DNA of 64,000 bases from AP-15 sp035538335 (GCA_035538335.1 DATLKN010000038.1:12566-76565), one strand, 5' to 3'. Positions 25,927 to 34,325 are shown, counted from the first letter of the stretch. Program-made: numbers and translations. Notes: generated from the sequence alone by a model not told the origin.

Positions 25927-26789
25927 GAGAGGGATTTCCGCCCGATCCCGGACGCTGCGCGCGGGCCGAGGCGTGGTTCGCCGAACTGCGCGACCGGATC
26001 TGCGCGGCCTTCGAGGCGATCGAGGACGAGTTCGCGAGGGATCCCGCCGCCGCGGGCGGCGGGCCCGCCCGTTTCGAGCGACGGCCATGGCAGCGCCCAG
26101 GCGGCGGCGGCGGCACCATCGCGATCATGAAAGGGCGCGTCTTCGAAAAGGTCGGGGTCAACATTTCGACGGTGCACGGCGAATTCACCCCGGAATTCAG
26201 GAACGACATCCCGGGCGCGACGCAGGACCCGCGCTTCTGGGCCGGCGGCATCTCGCTCGTCGCGCATATGTGCTCGCCGCTGGTGCCGGCGGTGCACATG
26301 AACACCCGGCACCTCGTCACCACCAAGGCGTGGTTCGGCGGCGGCGCCGATCTGACGCCGATCTATCCCGACCCAGCCGCGGCCGAGGAGTTTCACGCCG
26401 CGCTCGCCGCCGCCTGCGAATCCTACGACCCCGCCTGCCATGCGCGCTTCAAGGCGTGGTGCGACGAATATTTCTTTCTGAAGCATCGCGGCGAGCCGCG
26501 CGGCGCAGGCGGCATCTTTTTCGATTACCTCGACGGCGGCGACTGGGAACGCGACTTCGGCTTCGTGCAGGCGGTCGGGCTCGCCTTTCTCGAGGTCTTT
26601 CCGGCGATCGTGCGGGCGCGCATGCGGCGGCCGTGGACGGCGCGACAGCGCGAGCATCAGCTGGTCCGCCGCGGTCGCTACGTCGAGTTCAACCTGCTCT
26701 ACGACCGCGGCACGATCTTCGGGCTGAAGACCGGCGGCAACGTCGAGGCGATCCTGATGTCGCTGCCGCCGCTGGCCGCCTGGCCGTGA
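25923..26789 (+). CDS. hemF: Oxygen-dependent coproporphyrinogen III oxidase
   Basis: 288 residues. It performs the oxidative decarboxylation of coproporphyrinogen III to protoporphyrinogen IX in heme synthesis. Signatures: GGGGTIAIMKGRVFEKVGVN, the HemF block HMNTRHLVTTKAWFGGGADLTP, FKAWCDEYFFLKHRGEPRGAGG and RGRYVEFNLLYDRGT. It ends at LPPLAAWP without the longer C-terminal tail of the enterobacterial enzyme; my recollection is that shorter ends occur in alphaproteobacterial HemF. It is translationally coupled to trmL. Confidence 0.95.
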   Translation: MREGFPPDPGRCARAEAWFAELRDRICAAFEAIEDEFARDPAAAGGGPARFERRPWQRPGGGGGTIAIMKGRVFEKVGVNISTVHGEFTPEFRNDIPGATQDPRFWAGGISLVAHMCSPLVPAVHMNTRHLVTTKAWFGGGADLTPIYPDPAAAEEFHAALAAACESYDPACHARFKAWCDEYFFLKHRGEPRGAGGIFFDYLDGGDWERDFGFVQAVGLAFLEVFPAIVRARMRRPWTARQREHQLVRRGRYVEFNLLYDRGTIFGLKTGGNVEAILMSLPPLAAWP

Positions 26790-26800
26790 GCGCCCGCCCC

Positions 26801-27274
26801 CTATACCTGGTGGATCGCCGACAGCAGCCAGTCGCCCGCGCCGCGGCGCGCGAACGTCCACATCTCCTCGATCTCGACCGGCGTGCGCGGATCGCCGCTG
26901 ACGAGTTCGGGCGCACCGGGCCCGGCTGCCGGCCGCACCACATAGTCGATCGCCCGCCAGCGCAGAAGCGCCGTCGCGTATTGCGCCTCGCCCTCCCGGC
27001 GCGCTTCGCAGGGCTCGATTGCGAGCAGCTCGAGGCGGGCGACGACGTTGCGCCGACCCTCGCGCGCGAGGCGCGCGAGTTCGCCGGCGAAATAGGCCGT
27101 CATCGCGGGCGTCGCCAGCCGCTTCAGCACTGCGAGATCGCCCTCGCTCAATGCCTTCTGCACGGCACCGTGCAGCGTCGCGAATCGCGCGATATCGGCG
27201 GCGCTGACATCCGTGCCCCGGCCGCCGGCCGGCCGCCGCCGGCGCCATAATCGAGCGAAGCCCGCTATCGGCAT
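26801..27274 (-). CDS. Tim44-like domain protein
   Basis: 157 residues. After a basic leader (LWRRRRPAGG) comes a compact alpha+beta domain: LHGAVQKALSEGDLAVLKRLATPAM, then VARLELLAIEPCE, YATALLRWRAIDYVV and EEMWTFARRGAGDWLLSAIHQV. The last block, with W-x-F-x-R and W-x-L-S-A-I, is the Tim44/MRP-L45 signature. Bacterial members are membrane-associated or cytoplasmic proteins of unclear role. The ATG at 27,274 has GGGAG seven bases upstream and is preferred over starts at 27,337 or 27,436. It is convergent with hemF. Confidence 0.72.
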   Translation of the reverse strand: MPIAGFARLWRRRRPAGGRGTDVSAADIARFATLHGAVQKALSEGDLAVLKRLATPAMTAYFAGELARLAREGRRNVVARLELLAIEPCEARREGEAQYATALLRWRAIDYVVRPAAGPGAPELVSGDPRTPVEIEEMWTFARRGAGDWLLSAIHQV

Positions 27275-27305
27275 CCGAGGTCTCCCATCCGCTTTCGCCG
27301 CATCG

Positions 27306-27334
27306 CTTGATTCTGCGTCCGCACCGTCCCAAAT
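27306..27334 (+). promoter_or_regulatory. Candidate RpoH (sigma-32) heat-shock promoter
   Basis: CTTG (27,306-27,309), an 18-base spacer, and CCCAAAT (27,328-27,334) resemble the alphaproteobacterial RpoH pattern CTTG-N17/18-CYTATNT, with a poor -10. It lies 80 bases upstream of the hsp20 start, the expected place. The evidence is pattern only. Confidence 0.35.
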
Positions 27335-27413
27335 CATCGGGTGAAATCGCCGGTCGGGCGCCGCATGCGGGCCCGGCCGGACCGCTCTCGCTCGACGACG
27401 AGGAGAAGAAAGC

Positions 27414-27848
27414 ATGTCCCGGCTGTCGCTGTTCAATTCTCCCCTGCTCCTGGGGTTCGATCATTTCGAGCGGGCGCTCGATCGGGTCAGCAAAGTGTCG
27501 ACCGACGGCTACCCGCCCTACAACATCGAGCAGCTCGGCGAGAACTCGCTGCGCATCACCCTCGCCGTCGCCGGGTTCAGGATGGCCGATCTCGCGATCA
27601 CCGTCGAAGACAACCAGCTGGTCGTGCGCGGCAAGCAGACCGAGGACGGCGAGCGGGTGTACCTGCACCGCGGGATCGCCGCCCGGCAATTCCAGCGCTC
27701 CTTCGTGCTCGCCGAGGGGATCGAGGTCAGCGGCGCCTCGCTCGACAACGGGCTGCTCAACATCGACCTGGTTCGCCCGGCGCTCGAGACGCGCGTGCGC
27801 ACCGTCGAGATCACGAGCCGCGACGCCGGCGAGGAGAACGCGCCATGA
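27414..27848 (+). CDS. Hsp20-family small heat-shock protein
   Basis: 144 residues. The alpha-crystallin domain covers about residues 33-135: YPPYNIEQLGENSLRITLAVAG, DLAITVEDNQLVVRGKQ, RVYLHRGIAARQFQRSFVLAEGIEVSGASLDNGLLNIDL. It binds unfolding proteins as an ATP-independent holdase in the cytoplasm. A strong GAGGAGAAG site precedes the ATG. It overlaps the DUF1150 gene by ATGA, a pairing common in alphaproteobacteria. The related alphaproteobacterial IbpA/HspD group has the same length. Confidence 0.95.
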   Translation: MSRLSLFNSPLLLGFDHFERALDRVSKVSTDGYPPYNIEQLGENSLRITLAVAGFRMADLAITVEDNQLVVRGKQTEDGERVYLHRGIAARQFQRSFVLAEGIEVSGASLDNGLLNIDLVRPALETRVRTVEITSRDAGEENAP

Positions 27849-28060
27849 ACCGGACCGAATGGCTCGCCGAGATCTCGCAGGGCGAATTCGCGCGCCTCGG
27901 CATCGAGCAGATCGCCTATGTGAAGCAGGTCGTCGTCAACGACGTCGTCGGCTATGCCGTGCATGCCGCGGACGGCACGCAGATCGCGCTGTTGCCGAGC
28001 CGCGAGCTGGCGGCGGCGACGCTGATGCAGCACGACATCGAGGCGCTCAGCCTCCATTGA
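27845..28060 (+). CDS. DUF1150-family small protein
   Basis: 71 residues: MNRTEWLAEISQGEFARLG, followed by QIAYVKQVVVNDVVGYAVHAADGTQIALLPSRELA. This is the DUF1150 pattern, a small alphaproteobacterial family found directly behind hsp20 genes. It starts inside the hsp20 stop (ATGA). Function is unknown; stable linkage suggests a role together with the small heat-shock protein. Confidence 0.85.
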   Translation: MNRTEWLAEISQGEFARLGIEQIAYVKQVVVNDVVGYAVHAADGTQIALLPSRELAAATLMQHDIEALSLH

Positions 28061-28082
28061 CCGGGCGACCGGCGCACGCCGA

Positions 28083-28547
28083 TCAAGCCGCGTGCGTCGC
28101 GGTGCGGTCGGTCAGCAGCGCGTAGAGCGCATCCGGCTTGTCGGTGCCGCGCAGCTTTTCGCACACCGCGCGGTCGCGCAGCAGCCGCGAGACGAGCGCC
28201 AGCGCCTTCAGATGGTCGGCGCCTGCCCCCTCCGGCGCGAGCAGCAGAAATATGAGATCGACCGGCTGATCGTCGATCGCTTCGAACTCGATCGGCTTTT
28301 CCAGGCGGGCGAAGACCCCATAGAGCCGCGCCAGACCGGGAACCCGCGCATGCGGGATGGCGATGCCCATGCCGATGCCGGTAGTACCGAGCCGCTCGCG
28401 CTCCATCACGAGGTCGTAGATCGCCCGCTCCTCGGTGCCGCTGACGGAAGCGGCCCGCTTCGCCAGTTCGGCCAGCGCCTGCTTCTTGCTCGGCGTGCGC
28501 AGCTGCGAGATGACGCCGCGCAGCGCGAGCAGATCGCTGATCTCCAT
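28083..28547 (-). CDS. ptsN: PTS IIA-like nitrogen regulatory protein
   Basis: 154 residues with the PTS EIIA type-2 fold. The phosphorylated histidine is in GIGIAIPHARVPGL. Other family stretches are MEISDLLALRGVISQL, KKQALAELAKRAA and PVDLIFLLLAPEGAGADHLKALALVSRLLRD. PtsN is the output protein of the nitrogen PTS and influences potassium transport and stress responses. It lies 60 bases downstream of hpf in the conserved rpoN-hpf-ptsN order. Confidence 0.95.
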   Translation of the reverse strand: MEISDLLALRGVISQLRTPSKKQALAELAKRAASVSGTEERAIYDLVMERERLGTTGIGMGIAIPHARVPGLARLYGVFARLEKPIEFEAIDDQPVDLIFLLLAPEGAGADHLKALALVSRLLRDRAVCEKLRGTDKPDALYALLTDRTATHAA

Positions 28548-28607
28548 GGATCGACCCGCTGAACCCTGTTGGGCCTCAGTTCGGCGGCATAGTCGCGCGC
28601 ATCCGGA

Positions 28608-29207
28608 TCAGGCCGATCGCCGGGTCCGCCGGCCGGCGGGATCCAGTGCGGGGTCGATCCACCCGATATTACCATCGGCCCGGCGATAGACCAAATTCAG
28701 CTCGCCATGCGAGCGGTTGCGGAACAGCAGCACCGGCGCGTCGGCCAGATCCATGCGCATCGCCGCCTCGCCGACCGTCAAATTCGGCAATTCGGTGCTC
28801 ATCTCGGCGACGACAGCGGGCGCATTGCCTTCCTCGCCGCCTTCCGGTTCGTCCTCGGGCGGCGCCAGGATGTAGGCGCGGGCCAGCTCGCTCGCCTCCT
28901 CGCGAGCCGTCGAATGGTGGTCGCGCAGCCGCCGCTTGTAGCGCCGCAGCTGCTTGCCGAGGCGCTCGGCAGCCGCGTCGAAGGCGGGATAAAAACCTGC
29001 GGCGGAGGCCGCGGCGTTGACGAGGATGCCGCGGCCGACCCGGATCGAGATGTCGGCGCGGTCGAGATGCGCCTCCTTGGCAAAGACGACATGCGCCTCG
29101 ATGGCGGTGCGGAAATATTTGCCGAGGATCGCCTCAAGGCTCGTCTCGACATGGCCGCGCAGCGCGCCGCCGACATCGACCTGCTTGCCGGTGACGGTCA
29201 GATGCAT
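28608..29207 (-). CDS. hpf: Ribosome hibernation promoting factor, long form
   Basis: 199 residues. The N-terminal S30AE domain (MHLTVTGKQVDVGGALRGHVE to about residue 100, with RRLRDHH) binds the 30S decoding region. The C-terminal domain (about 130-190: TVGEAAMRMDLADAPVLLFRNRSHGELNLVYRRADGNIGWI) is the long-HPF dimerisation domain that makes 100S ribosomes. The start is the ATG at 29,207. Its ribosome-binding site is buried in the 3' arm of a perfect 20-bp hairpin immediately upstream, so translation may be conditionally blocked. Confidence 0.95.
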   Translation of the reverse strand: MHLTVTGKQVDVGGALRGHVETSLEAILGKYFRTAIEAHVVFAKEAHLDRADISIRVGRGILVNAAASAAGFYPAFDAAAERLGKQLRRYKRRLRDHHSTAREEASELARAYILAPPEDEPEGGEEGNAPAVVAEMSTELPNLTVGEAAMRMDLADAPVLLFRNRSHGELNLVYRRADGNIGWIDPALDPAGRRTRRSA

Positions 29208-29214
29208 CGCCAGG

Positions 29215-29260
29215 CCCACCTTTGGCTGCCGGGGTTCTACCCCCGGCAGCCAAAGGTGGG
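29215..29260 (-). promoter_or_regulatory. 20-bp perfect hairpin sequestering the hpf ribosome-binding site
   Basis: Arms 29,215-29,234 and 29,241-29,260 are perfectly complementary over 20 bp with a 6-base loop. On the minus strand, the descending arm ends with AAAGGTGGG, whose AGGTGG is the only Shine-Dalgarno-like sequence before the hpf ATG at 29,207. The hairpin lies between the rpoN stop (29,300) and hpf. It lacks a following U-run. It could gate translation, act as a processing site, or be a mobile palindrome. Confidence 0.75.
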
Positions 29261-29299
29261 AACGCGGGCCGGAGTGGTCAAGCCGAGGCTCGCCAGCGG

Positions 29300-30784
29300 T
29301 CACGGCGCGAATGCCTTTTCGCGGCGGCGCTGCACCGAGGAGGGGATGCGCATCACGTCGCGATACTTCGCCACCGTGCGCCGGGCGATATCGACGCCCT
29401 CCTGCTGCAACAGCTCGACGATGCGCTCGTCGGACAGCGTTTCGCCGGCCGGCTCGCCGTCGATCATGCTCTTGATGCGGAAGCGCACCGCCTCAGCCGA
29501 ATGCGCGTCGCCGCCGTTGGCCGCCGCGATCGAGGAGGTGAAGAAATACTTCAGTTCATAAACCCCGCGCGGCGTAGCCATGTATTTGTTCGTGGTCACC
29601 CGGCTGACCGTGCTTTCGTGCATGCCGATCGCGTCGGCGATGTCGCGCAGGATCAGCGGCCGCAAGGACTGCACGCCGCGACGAAAGAACGCGTCCTGCT
29701 GGCGGACGATCTCGGCGGCGACCTTGAGGATCGTGGTGGCGCGCTGGTGCAGCGATTTGACGAGCCAATTCGCAGCATGCAGCCGTTCGGCGAGATATTC
29801 CTTGTCGGCCTTGCTGCGCGCCGCACCGCTGACCCGCGCGTAATAGCGGCGGTTGACCAGCACCCGCGGCAAGGTCTCGGCATTGAGCTCGACGACCCAG
29901 CCGCCGCGCGGCAGCGCGTGCATCAGGATATCGGGCACCACCGGTTGCGCCAGCGGCGGGTCGAAGGCGAGGCCGGGGCGCGGATCGAGCGACCTGATCT
30001 CGGCCAGCATGTCGGCGAGGTCCGGCGCGTCGACGCGACACAGGCGCAGCAGCGCCGGGATGTTGCGCGCGGCGACGAGCGGCAGATTGTCGAGCAACGC
30101 CTGCATCGCCGGATCGAGGCGGTTGCGGTCGCGCAATTGCAGCGCCAGGCATTCCGGCAGGCTGCGCGCGAACACCCCGGCCGGGTCGAATTGCTGCAGC
30201 CGCGCGAGCACCCGCTCGAGGTCGCCGGGCTCGCAACCGAGCAGGTGCATCACGCTGTCGAGCGGGCCGCGCAGATAACCGGCCTCGTCGATCAGATCGA
30301 GCAGGTGCAGCGCGGTGACGCGGTCGCGCGGATCGGCGAGGTCGGCGCCGATCTGCTCGAGCAGGTGCTCGCGCAGCGTGCGCGGCTTCGTTGCGGTATC
30401 CTCGAAACCGGAGCGGTCGTCGCCCTCGAAGTCGCGCGCGGGCCCGCGCCGGGATTTGTAATCGCCGCCAAAATCGGCGCCGTCCTCAACCGCGTCGGCC
30501 GGCCAGTCCTCACCCTCCGCCGGACCGAGATCACCGGTCAGCGGCTGCTCCGGCGCGGTGGCCGGCCCGCCGTCGATCGCCGCCAGGCGCTCCGGCGGCG
30601 CCTCGCCGGCACCCCGCTCCAGCTGTTCGAGCAACGGGTTCTGTTCGATCTCGCCGTTGACCAGTTCGGTCAGTTCGAGATTGGAGAGCTGCAGCATCTT
30701 AATCGCCTGCTGCAACTGCGGCGTCATGATCAACGCCTGCGACTGGCGAAGCTCCAGCCGCTGCGAAAAGCCGATCCTGTTCAC
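29300..30784 (-). CDS. rpoN: RNA polymerase sigma-54 factor
   Basis: 494 residues. Region I is glutamine-rich (FSQRLELRQSQALIMTPQLQQAIKMLQLSNLEL), the central core-binding region follows (VMHLLGCEPGDLERVLARLQQFDPAGVFARSLPECLALQL), and the DNA-binding part has the HTH RDIADAIGMHESTVSRVTTNKYM and the RpoN box ARRTVAKYRD. It directs transcription of enhancer-dependent genes such as nitrogen metabolism. GTG at 30,784 (VNRIGFSQRLEL) is the family start; the upstream codons of the open frame overlap the lptB end. Confidence 0.96.
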   Translation of the reverse strand: MNRIGFSQRLELRQSQALIMTPQLQQAIKMLQLSNLELTELVNGEIEQNPLLEQLERGAGEAPPERLAAIDGGPATAPEQPLTGDLGPAEGEDWPADAVEDGADFGGDYKSRRGPARDFEGDDRSGFEDTATKPRTLREHLLEQIGADLADPRDRVTALHLLDLIDEAGYLRGPLDSVMHLLGCEPGDLERVLARLQQFDPAGVFARSLPECLALQLRDRNRLDPAMQALLDNLPLVAARNIPALLRLCRVDAPDLADMLAEIRSLDPRPGLAFDPPLAQPVVPDILMHALPRGGWVVELNAETLPRVLVNRRYYARVSGAARSKADKEYLAERLHAANWLVKSLHQRATTILKVAAEIVRQQDAFFRRGVQSLRPLILRDIADAIGMHESTVSRVTTNKYMATPRGVYELKYFFTSSIAAANGGDAHSAEAVRFRIKSMIDGEPAGETLSDERIVELLQQEGVDIARRTVAKYRDVMRIPSSVQRRREKAFAP

Positions 30785-30806
30785 GTGATCTCGGACCCGG
30801 TGCGGC

Positions 30807-31604
30807 CTATAGGCTGAACCTCTCGCCGAGGTAGACGCGCCTGACATCGGCGTCGGCGACGATCTCGGCGGGTTCGCCCTCCCTCAATACCGCGCCTTCG
30901 TGCAGGATATAGGCGCGGTCGACGATCTCGAGGGTTTCGCGGACATTGTGGTCGGTGATCAAGACGCCGATGCCGCGATCCTTCAGATGAACGACGAGAT
31001 CCCGGATGTCGGCGAGCGCGATCGGGTCGATGCCGGCGAGCGGCTCGTCGAGCAGGATGAAGTGCGGTCGCGTGGCGAGCGCACGGGCGATCTCGCAGCG
31101 CCGCCGCTCGCCTCCCGACAGCGCCATCGCCGGGGCGCGGCGCAGATGGGTGATCGAGAACTCGGCGAGCAGCGCGTCGAGCATCGCCTCGCGCGTTTCC
31201 CGATCGGGTTCGGCGACCTCGAGAATGGCGCGCAGGTTCTGCTCGACCGTCAGCCCGCGGAAGATCGAGGCCTCCTGCGGCAGGTAGCCGATCCCGAGGC
31301 GGGCGCGCCGGTACATCGGCAGGTCGGTGAGGTCCCGCCCGTCGAGGCTGACCGTGCCGGTGTCGGCCGCGATCAGCCCGATGATGATGTAGAAGCAGGT
31401 CGTCTTGCCGGCTCCGTTCGGGCCGAGCAACCCGACCACCTCGCCGCGCTGCACCGAAACATTAACGTCCCGCAGGACCGGCCGGCCCTTGAACACCTTG
31501 CCGAGCCCCCGCCCCGACAGCCCGCGATTGTCGGCAACCAGGCGCGGCCGGCTCTCCGGCCGCGCGGCGGCGCCGAGAGAGAAGAAGGGCTCGCCTCCGC
31601 GCAT
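30807..31604 (-). CDS. lptB: LPS export ABC transporter ATP-binding protein
   Basis: 265 residues. A 26-residue non-conserved leader precedes the ATPase: Walker A GPNGAGKT (61-68), signature ALSGGERRRCEIARAL, Walker B FILLDEPLAGIDP, and H-loop ITDHNV. GYLPQEASIFRGLTVEQN is diagnostic for LptB. It powers lipopolysaccharide extraction by LptFG. ATG at 31,604 overlaps the lptA stop (TGATG); GTG one codon earlier is possible. Followed by rpoN, the conserved proteobacterial order. Confidence 0.95.
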   Translation of the reverse strand: MRGGEPFFSLGAAARPESRPRLVADNRGLSGRGLGKVFKGRPVLRDVNVSVQRGEVVGLLGPNGAGKTTCFYIIIGLIAADTGTVSLDGRDLTDLPMYRRARLGIGYLPQEASIFRGLTVEQNLRAILEVAEPDRETREAMLDALLAEFSITHLRRAPAMALSGGERRRCEIARALATRPHFILLDEPLAGIDPIALADIRDLVVHLKDRGIGVLITDHNVRETLEIVDRAYILHEGAVLREGEPAEIVADADVRRVYLGERFSL

Positions 31605-32560
31605 CACGGCTTGCCCGCGGCCGGATGGGTGGGCGCCGGCTGGGGCTGGCGCACGAGCAGCGCCTGCACGCGCGGGTGCGGGCCCCCGGGGTTGGCGACC
31701 GTCATCATCCGGCTGATGTTTCGATTGAGATCCATCACCGCATATTCGCCGCGGATCGTATCTTCGCCATGCGTGATCGTGACGTGGTGGAGCAGTGTGA
31801 CGATGCCGGTCTTGGCGTTGTACACGCCGTAATCGCCGCGCCCGGTATCGGTCGGAGTCGTCACCACGACATGGCCTTGCGCGTCGACCCGGCTGATCCG
31901 CGATTCTTCCTCATTCGGGCGCGCCGCCGGCGTCCCCGCTTTGGCCGGGGCCGCGGGCTTTACGGCGGCCTTGGCGCCGCTTGCCGAGTTCTTTTCCATG
32001 TAGGCGGTCAGGATGTCGGCGCGGATGCGGCGGTCGGCGCGCACCGCGACCGCATCGCCGCGGGCGACCGCCACCTGCTTCTGATCGTACCATTCGAGGC
32101 TGTCGCGCGCCGTCACGACGTCTTGCGGGGTCGTCATCTTTAGCCCCTTGCCGGTGACGACGACGATGCCCTTATCGACATCGTAGACGGCATGGTCGCC
32201 GACCACTGTCTGCGTCGGGCCCTTGAGCAGCACGTGGCCGTCGGCGTCGATGCGGTAGATCTGCGTATCGCCGCCGAGACTGCCGGACCCAGAGTTTGCC
32301 GCGGCCGGCGCCGGCGATGGCGGCGCGCCCTTGACCCGGCGGTAATAGGCGGTCAGCGTGTCGGCGTGCACCTCGGTCGATCCCCGCGTCGCCACCGCGT
32401 GGCCGCGGGCGATGTAGACCTGCTGGTCCTGTTGCCACTCGATGCCCGAATCGGCCTGGATCTGGACCGGCTGGTTGCCGGTGCCGCCGCCGAGAGAAAG
32501 CCCCTGCGCGAGCGCGGTCGGCGGCACGAAGAGCAGCAGCAGGAGGAACAGAGTTTTCAT
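31604..32560 (-). CDS. lptA: LPS transport periplasmic protein, tandem OstA-type repeats
   Basis: 318 residues, longer than the roughly 185 of E. coli LptA. Signal peptide MKTLFLLLLLFVPPTALAQ. Two OstA-like units are visible: about residues 31-150 (VQIQADSGIEWQQDQQVYIARGHAVATRGSTEVHADTLTAYY) and about 150-295 (SLEWYDQKQVAVARGDAVAVRADRRIRADILTAYM, then ISRVDAQGHVVVTTPTD). Low-complexity Pro/Ala linkers separate them. It should form the periplasmic beta-jellyroll bridge for LPS; the duplication may lengthen the bridge. The gene overlaps lptC and lptB. Confidence 0.9.
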   Translation of the reverse strand: MKTLFLLLLLFVPPTALAQGLSLGGGTGNQPVQIQADSGIEWQQDQQVYIARGHAVATRGSTEVHADTLTAYYRRVKGAPPSPAPAAANSGSGSLGGDTQIYRIDADGHVLLKGPTQTVVGDHAVYDVDKGIVVVTGKGLKMTTPQDVVTARDSLEWYDQKQVAVARGDAVAVRADRRIRADILTAYMEKNSASGAKAAVKPAAPAKAGTPAARPNEEESRISRVDAQGHVVVTTPTDTGRGDYGVYNAKTGIVTLLHHVTITHGEDTIRGEYAVMDLNRNISRMMTVANPGGPHPRVQALLVRQPQPAPTHPAAGKP

Positions 32561-33330
32561 CGCCGACCCGTGCCGTCGTCCAGGTCTTCCGGCGGGTGCG
32601 GCTTGGCGCCGGGCTGCGGCACGGCTGCGGCCTCGATCGCCGCGGCGGTCCTCGCCGTCCCAGGCGGCAGGGCGGCCGGCGGCGCCGCCGGCCGCGTCAT
32701 CCTGCCGCTCTTGAGGAATACCGTGGAGTGTCCGGTAAAGATGACCGTGTCGCCCTTATTCAGAATGCGGAAGCCCTCGCCGGTCACGTCGCCGTCCGGC
32801 CCGTGACCGACCACCCTGTCATGGCCCTCGGCGGAATTGTCGGCGAAATTCAGGTGCGCGGTCGAGGTGCGAAAATGCGTACCGTCCCGGCGGACGAGAT
32901 CGACTTGGCCGAACAAGTCGAGCAGTTGCGCCTGCGACTGGTACATCCCGGTCGCGGCGCTGACGAAGATCGGGTCGCCGTGCGCCGTCACCATATGCGA
33001 CTTCGGCTCTTTCAACGACAGCAGATCGTTGCGGTCCGGGATCTGCCGGGCGACTGCGGCTGTCACGGTGTAGGGCCGGTTGCTGCGGTCGAGACCCTCA
33101 TAGCGCGGATCGACCATCGTCAATTCGCGCGCTGCCCGCAGATCGATCGCCGGGAGCCCGAGGCCGACGCTCTCGATCATCGGCCGCAGCCGCGGCCAGG
33201 CCGCGACGAGCAGCAACAGCGCCACCCCGAGCGCCGGCAGCAACAGCCGCAGCAGCGCCACACGCCGGCTGTAGCGGTCGCGCGACAGGCGCGATACGCC
33301 ACCGGCCAACGGACGTCCGGCGGCGTTCAT
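32557..33330 (-). CDS. lptC: LPS export system protein LptC
   Basis: 257 residues: a basic cytoplasmic start, one membrane helix (about residues 25-45, ALLRLLLPALGVALLLLVAAW), and a periplasmic LptC domain with ELTMVDPRYEGLDRSNRPYTVTA, a block of alternating strands and TVIFTGHSTVFLKSGR. A proline/alanine-rich tail of about 40 residues is poorly conserved. It passes LPS from LptBFG to LptA. The ATG at 33,330 overlaps the kdsD stop as ATGA, and the stop overlaps lptA. Confidence 0.92.
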   Translation of the reverse strand: MNAAGRPLAGGVSRLSRDRYSRRVALLRLLLPALGVALLLLVAAWPRLRPMIESVGLGLPAIDLRAARELTMVDPRYEGLDRSNRPYTVTAAVARQIPDRNDLLSLKEPKSHMVTAHGDPIFVSAATGMYQSQAQLLDLFGQVDLVRRDGTHFRTSTAHLNFADNSAEGHDRVVGHGPDGDVTGEGFRILNKGDTVIFTGHSTVFLKSGRMTRPAAPPAALPPGTARTAAAIEAAAVPQPGAKPHPPEDLDDGTGRR

Positions 33331-34325
33331 GCGACCCCCGCGCGCAGGCAGTCGTGCATGTGGAGAAAGCCGGTGGGTGAGCCGCCGTCGTCGACCACGA
33401 AGAGCGAGGTGATGGCCGACCGGTTCATCAGCCCCAGCGCCTCGGCCGCCAGCGCCTGGGCCGAGATCGTCCTCGGATCGCGATGCATGATTTCGGCGAC
33501 GCCGCACAGCAGCAGCGCATCGCTCATGTGGCGGCGCAAATCGCCGTCAGTGACGACGCCGACCAGCTTTCCTGCGCCGTCGCAAACGCCGACGCAGCCG
33601 AAGCTCTTCGCGGTCATCACGAGGATCGCCTCGGACATCCGCGCCTGCGACCCGACGATCGGGACCGCCGCCGCCCGGTGCATGATGTCGCCGACCCGCA
33701 AAAGCTTGCGCCCGAGCTTGCCGCCGGGGTGCAAAACGCGGAAATCGGACGACGAGAAGCCCTTGCGTTCCAAGAGCGCAATCGCCAGCGCGTCGCCGAG
33801 CGCCATCATCATCGTCGTCGAGGTCGTCGGGGCCAGCCCCATCGGGCAGGCCTCGGCCACCGGCGGCAACAGCAGCACGGCATCGGCCGCCTCGGCCAAG
33901 CTCGACCCGGCGCCGGCGGTGATCGCGACGAGCGGTATCTTGAAGCGCCGCGAGTAGGCGACGATGTCGGCGAACTCGGCGGTCTCGCCGGAGTTCGACA
34001 AGGCCAGGATCGCGTCCTGCGAGCCGATCATGCCAAGGTCGCCGTGGCTCGCCTCGGCCGGGTGGACGAACTGCGCCGGCGTGCCGGTCGAGGCGAGGGT
34101 GGCGGCCAGCTTGTGCGCGACGTGACCGCTCTTGCCGATCCCGGTGACGATGATGCGTCCCTTCGCCGCGGCGCACAAATCGGCGGCGCGGACGAATTCG
34201 GAATCGAGCGCCGAGGCGAGGCTCTCGAGACCGCTGATCTCGGCCCGAATGACGCGGCGCGCCACCGCGAGATCGTCGTCGCGGCGCGCCAGGCTGGCGT
34301 CAAGGGTCTCTAGCTCGCTGTGCAT
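33327..34325 (-). CDS. kdsD: Arabinose-5-phosphate isomerase
   Basis: 332 residues. An SIS sugar-isomerase domain (GRIIVTGIGKSGHVAHKLAATLASTGTPAQFVHPAEASHGDLGMI) is followed by two CBS domains (about residues 205-330: VGDIMHRAAAVPIV and EIMHRDPRTISAQAL). It interconverts ribulose-5-phosphate and arabinose-5-phosphate, the first step of KDO synthesis for LPS. The ATG at 34,325 is chosen because the family domain begins soon after; a frame remains open far upstream without family sequence. It is coupled to lptC, giving an LPS-assembly operon. Confidence 0.95.
   Translation of the reverse strand: MHSELETLDASLARRDDDLAVARRVIRAEISGLESLASALDSEFVRAADLCAAAKGRIIVTGIGKSGHVAHKLAATLASTGTPAQFVHPAEASHGDLGMIGSQDAILALSNSGETAEFADIVAYSRRFKIPLVAITAGAGSSLAEAADAVLLLPPVAEACPMGLAPTTSTTMMMALGDALAIALLERKGFSSSDFRVLHPGGKLGRKLLRVGDIMHRAAAVPIVGSQARMSEAILVMTAKSFGCVGVCDGAGKLVGVVTDGDLRRHMSDALLLCGVAEIMHRDPRTISAQALAAEALGLMNRSAITSLFVVDDGGSPTGFLHMHDCLRAGVA

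Noticed and set aside
25923..26789. HemF truncated at the C-terminus
   Set aside because: The end at PPLAAWP seems to be normal for the alphaproteobacterial form, so it is not reported as a defect.
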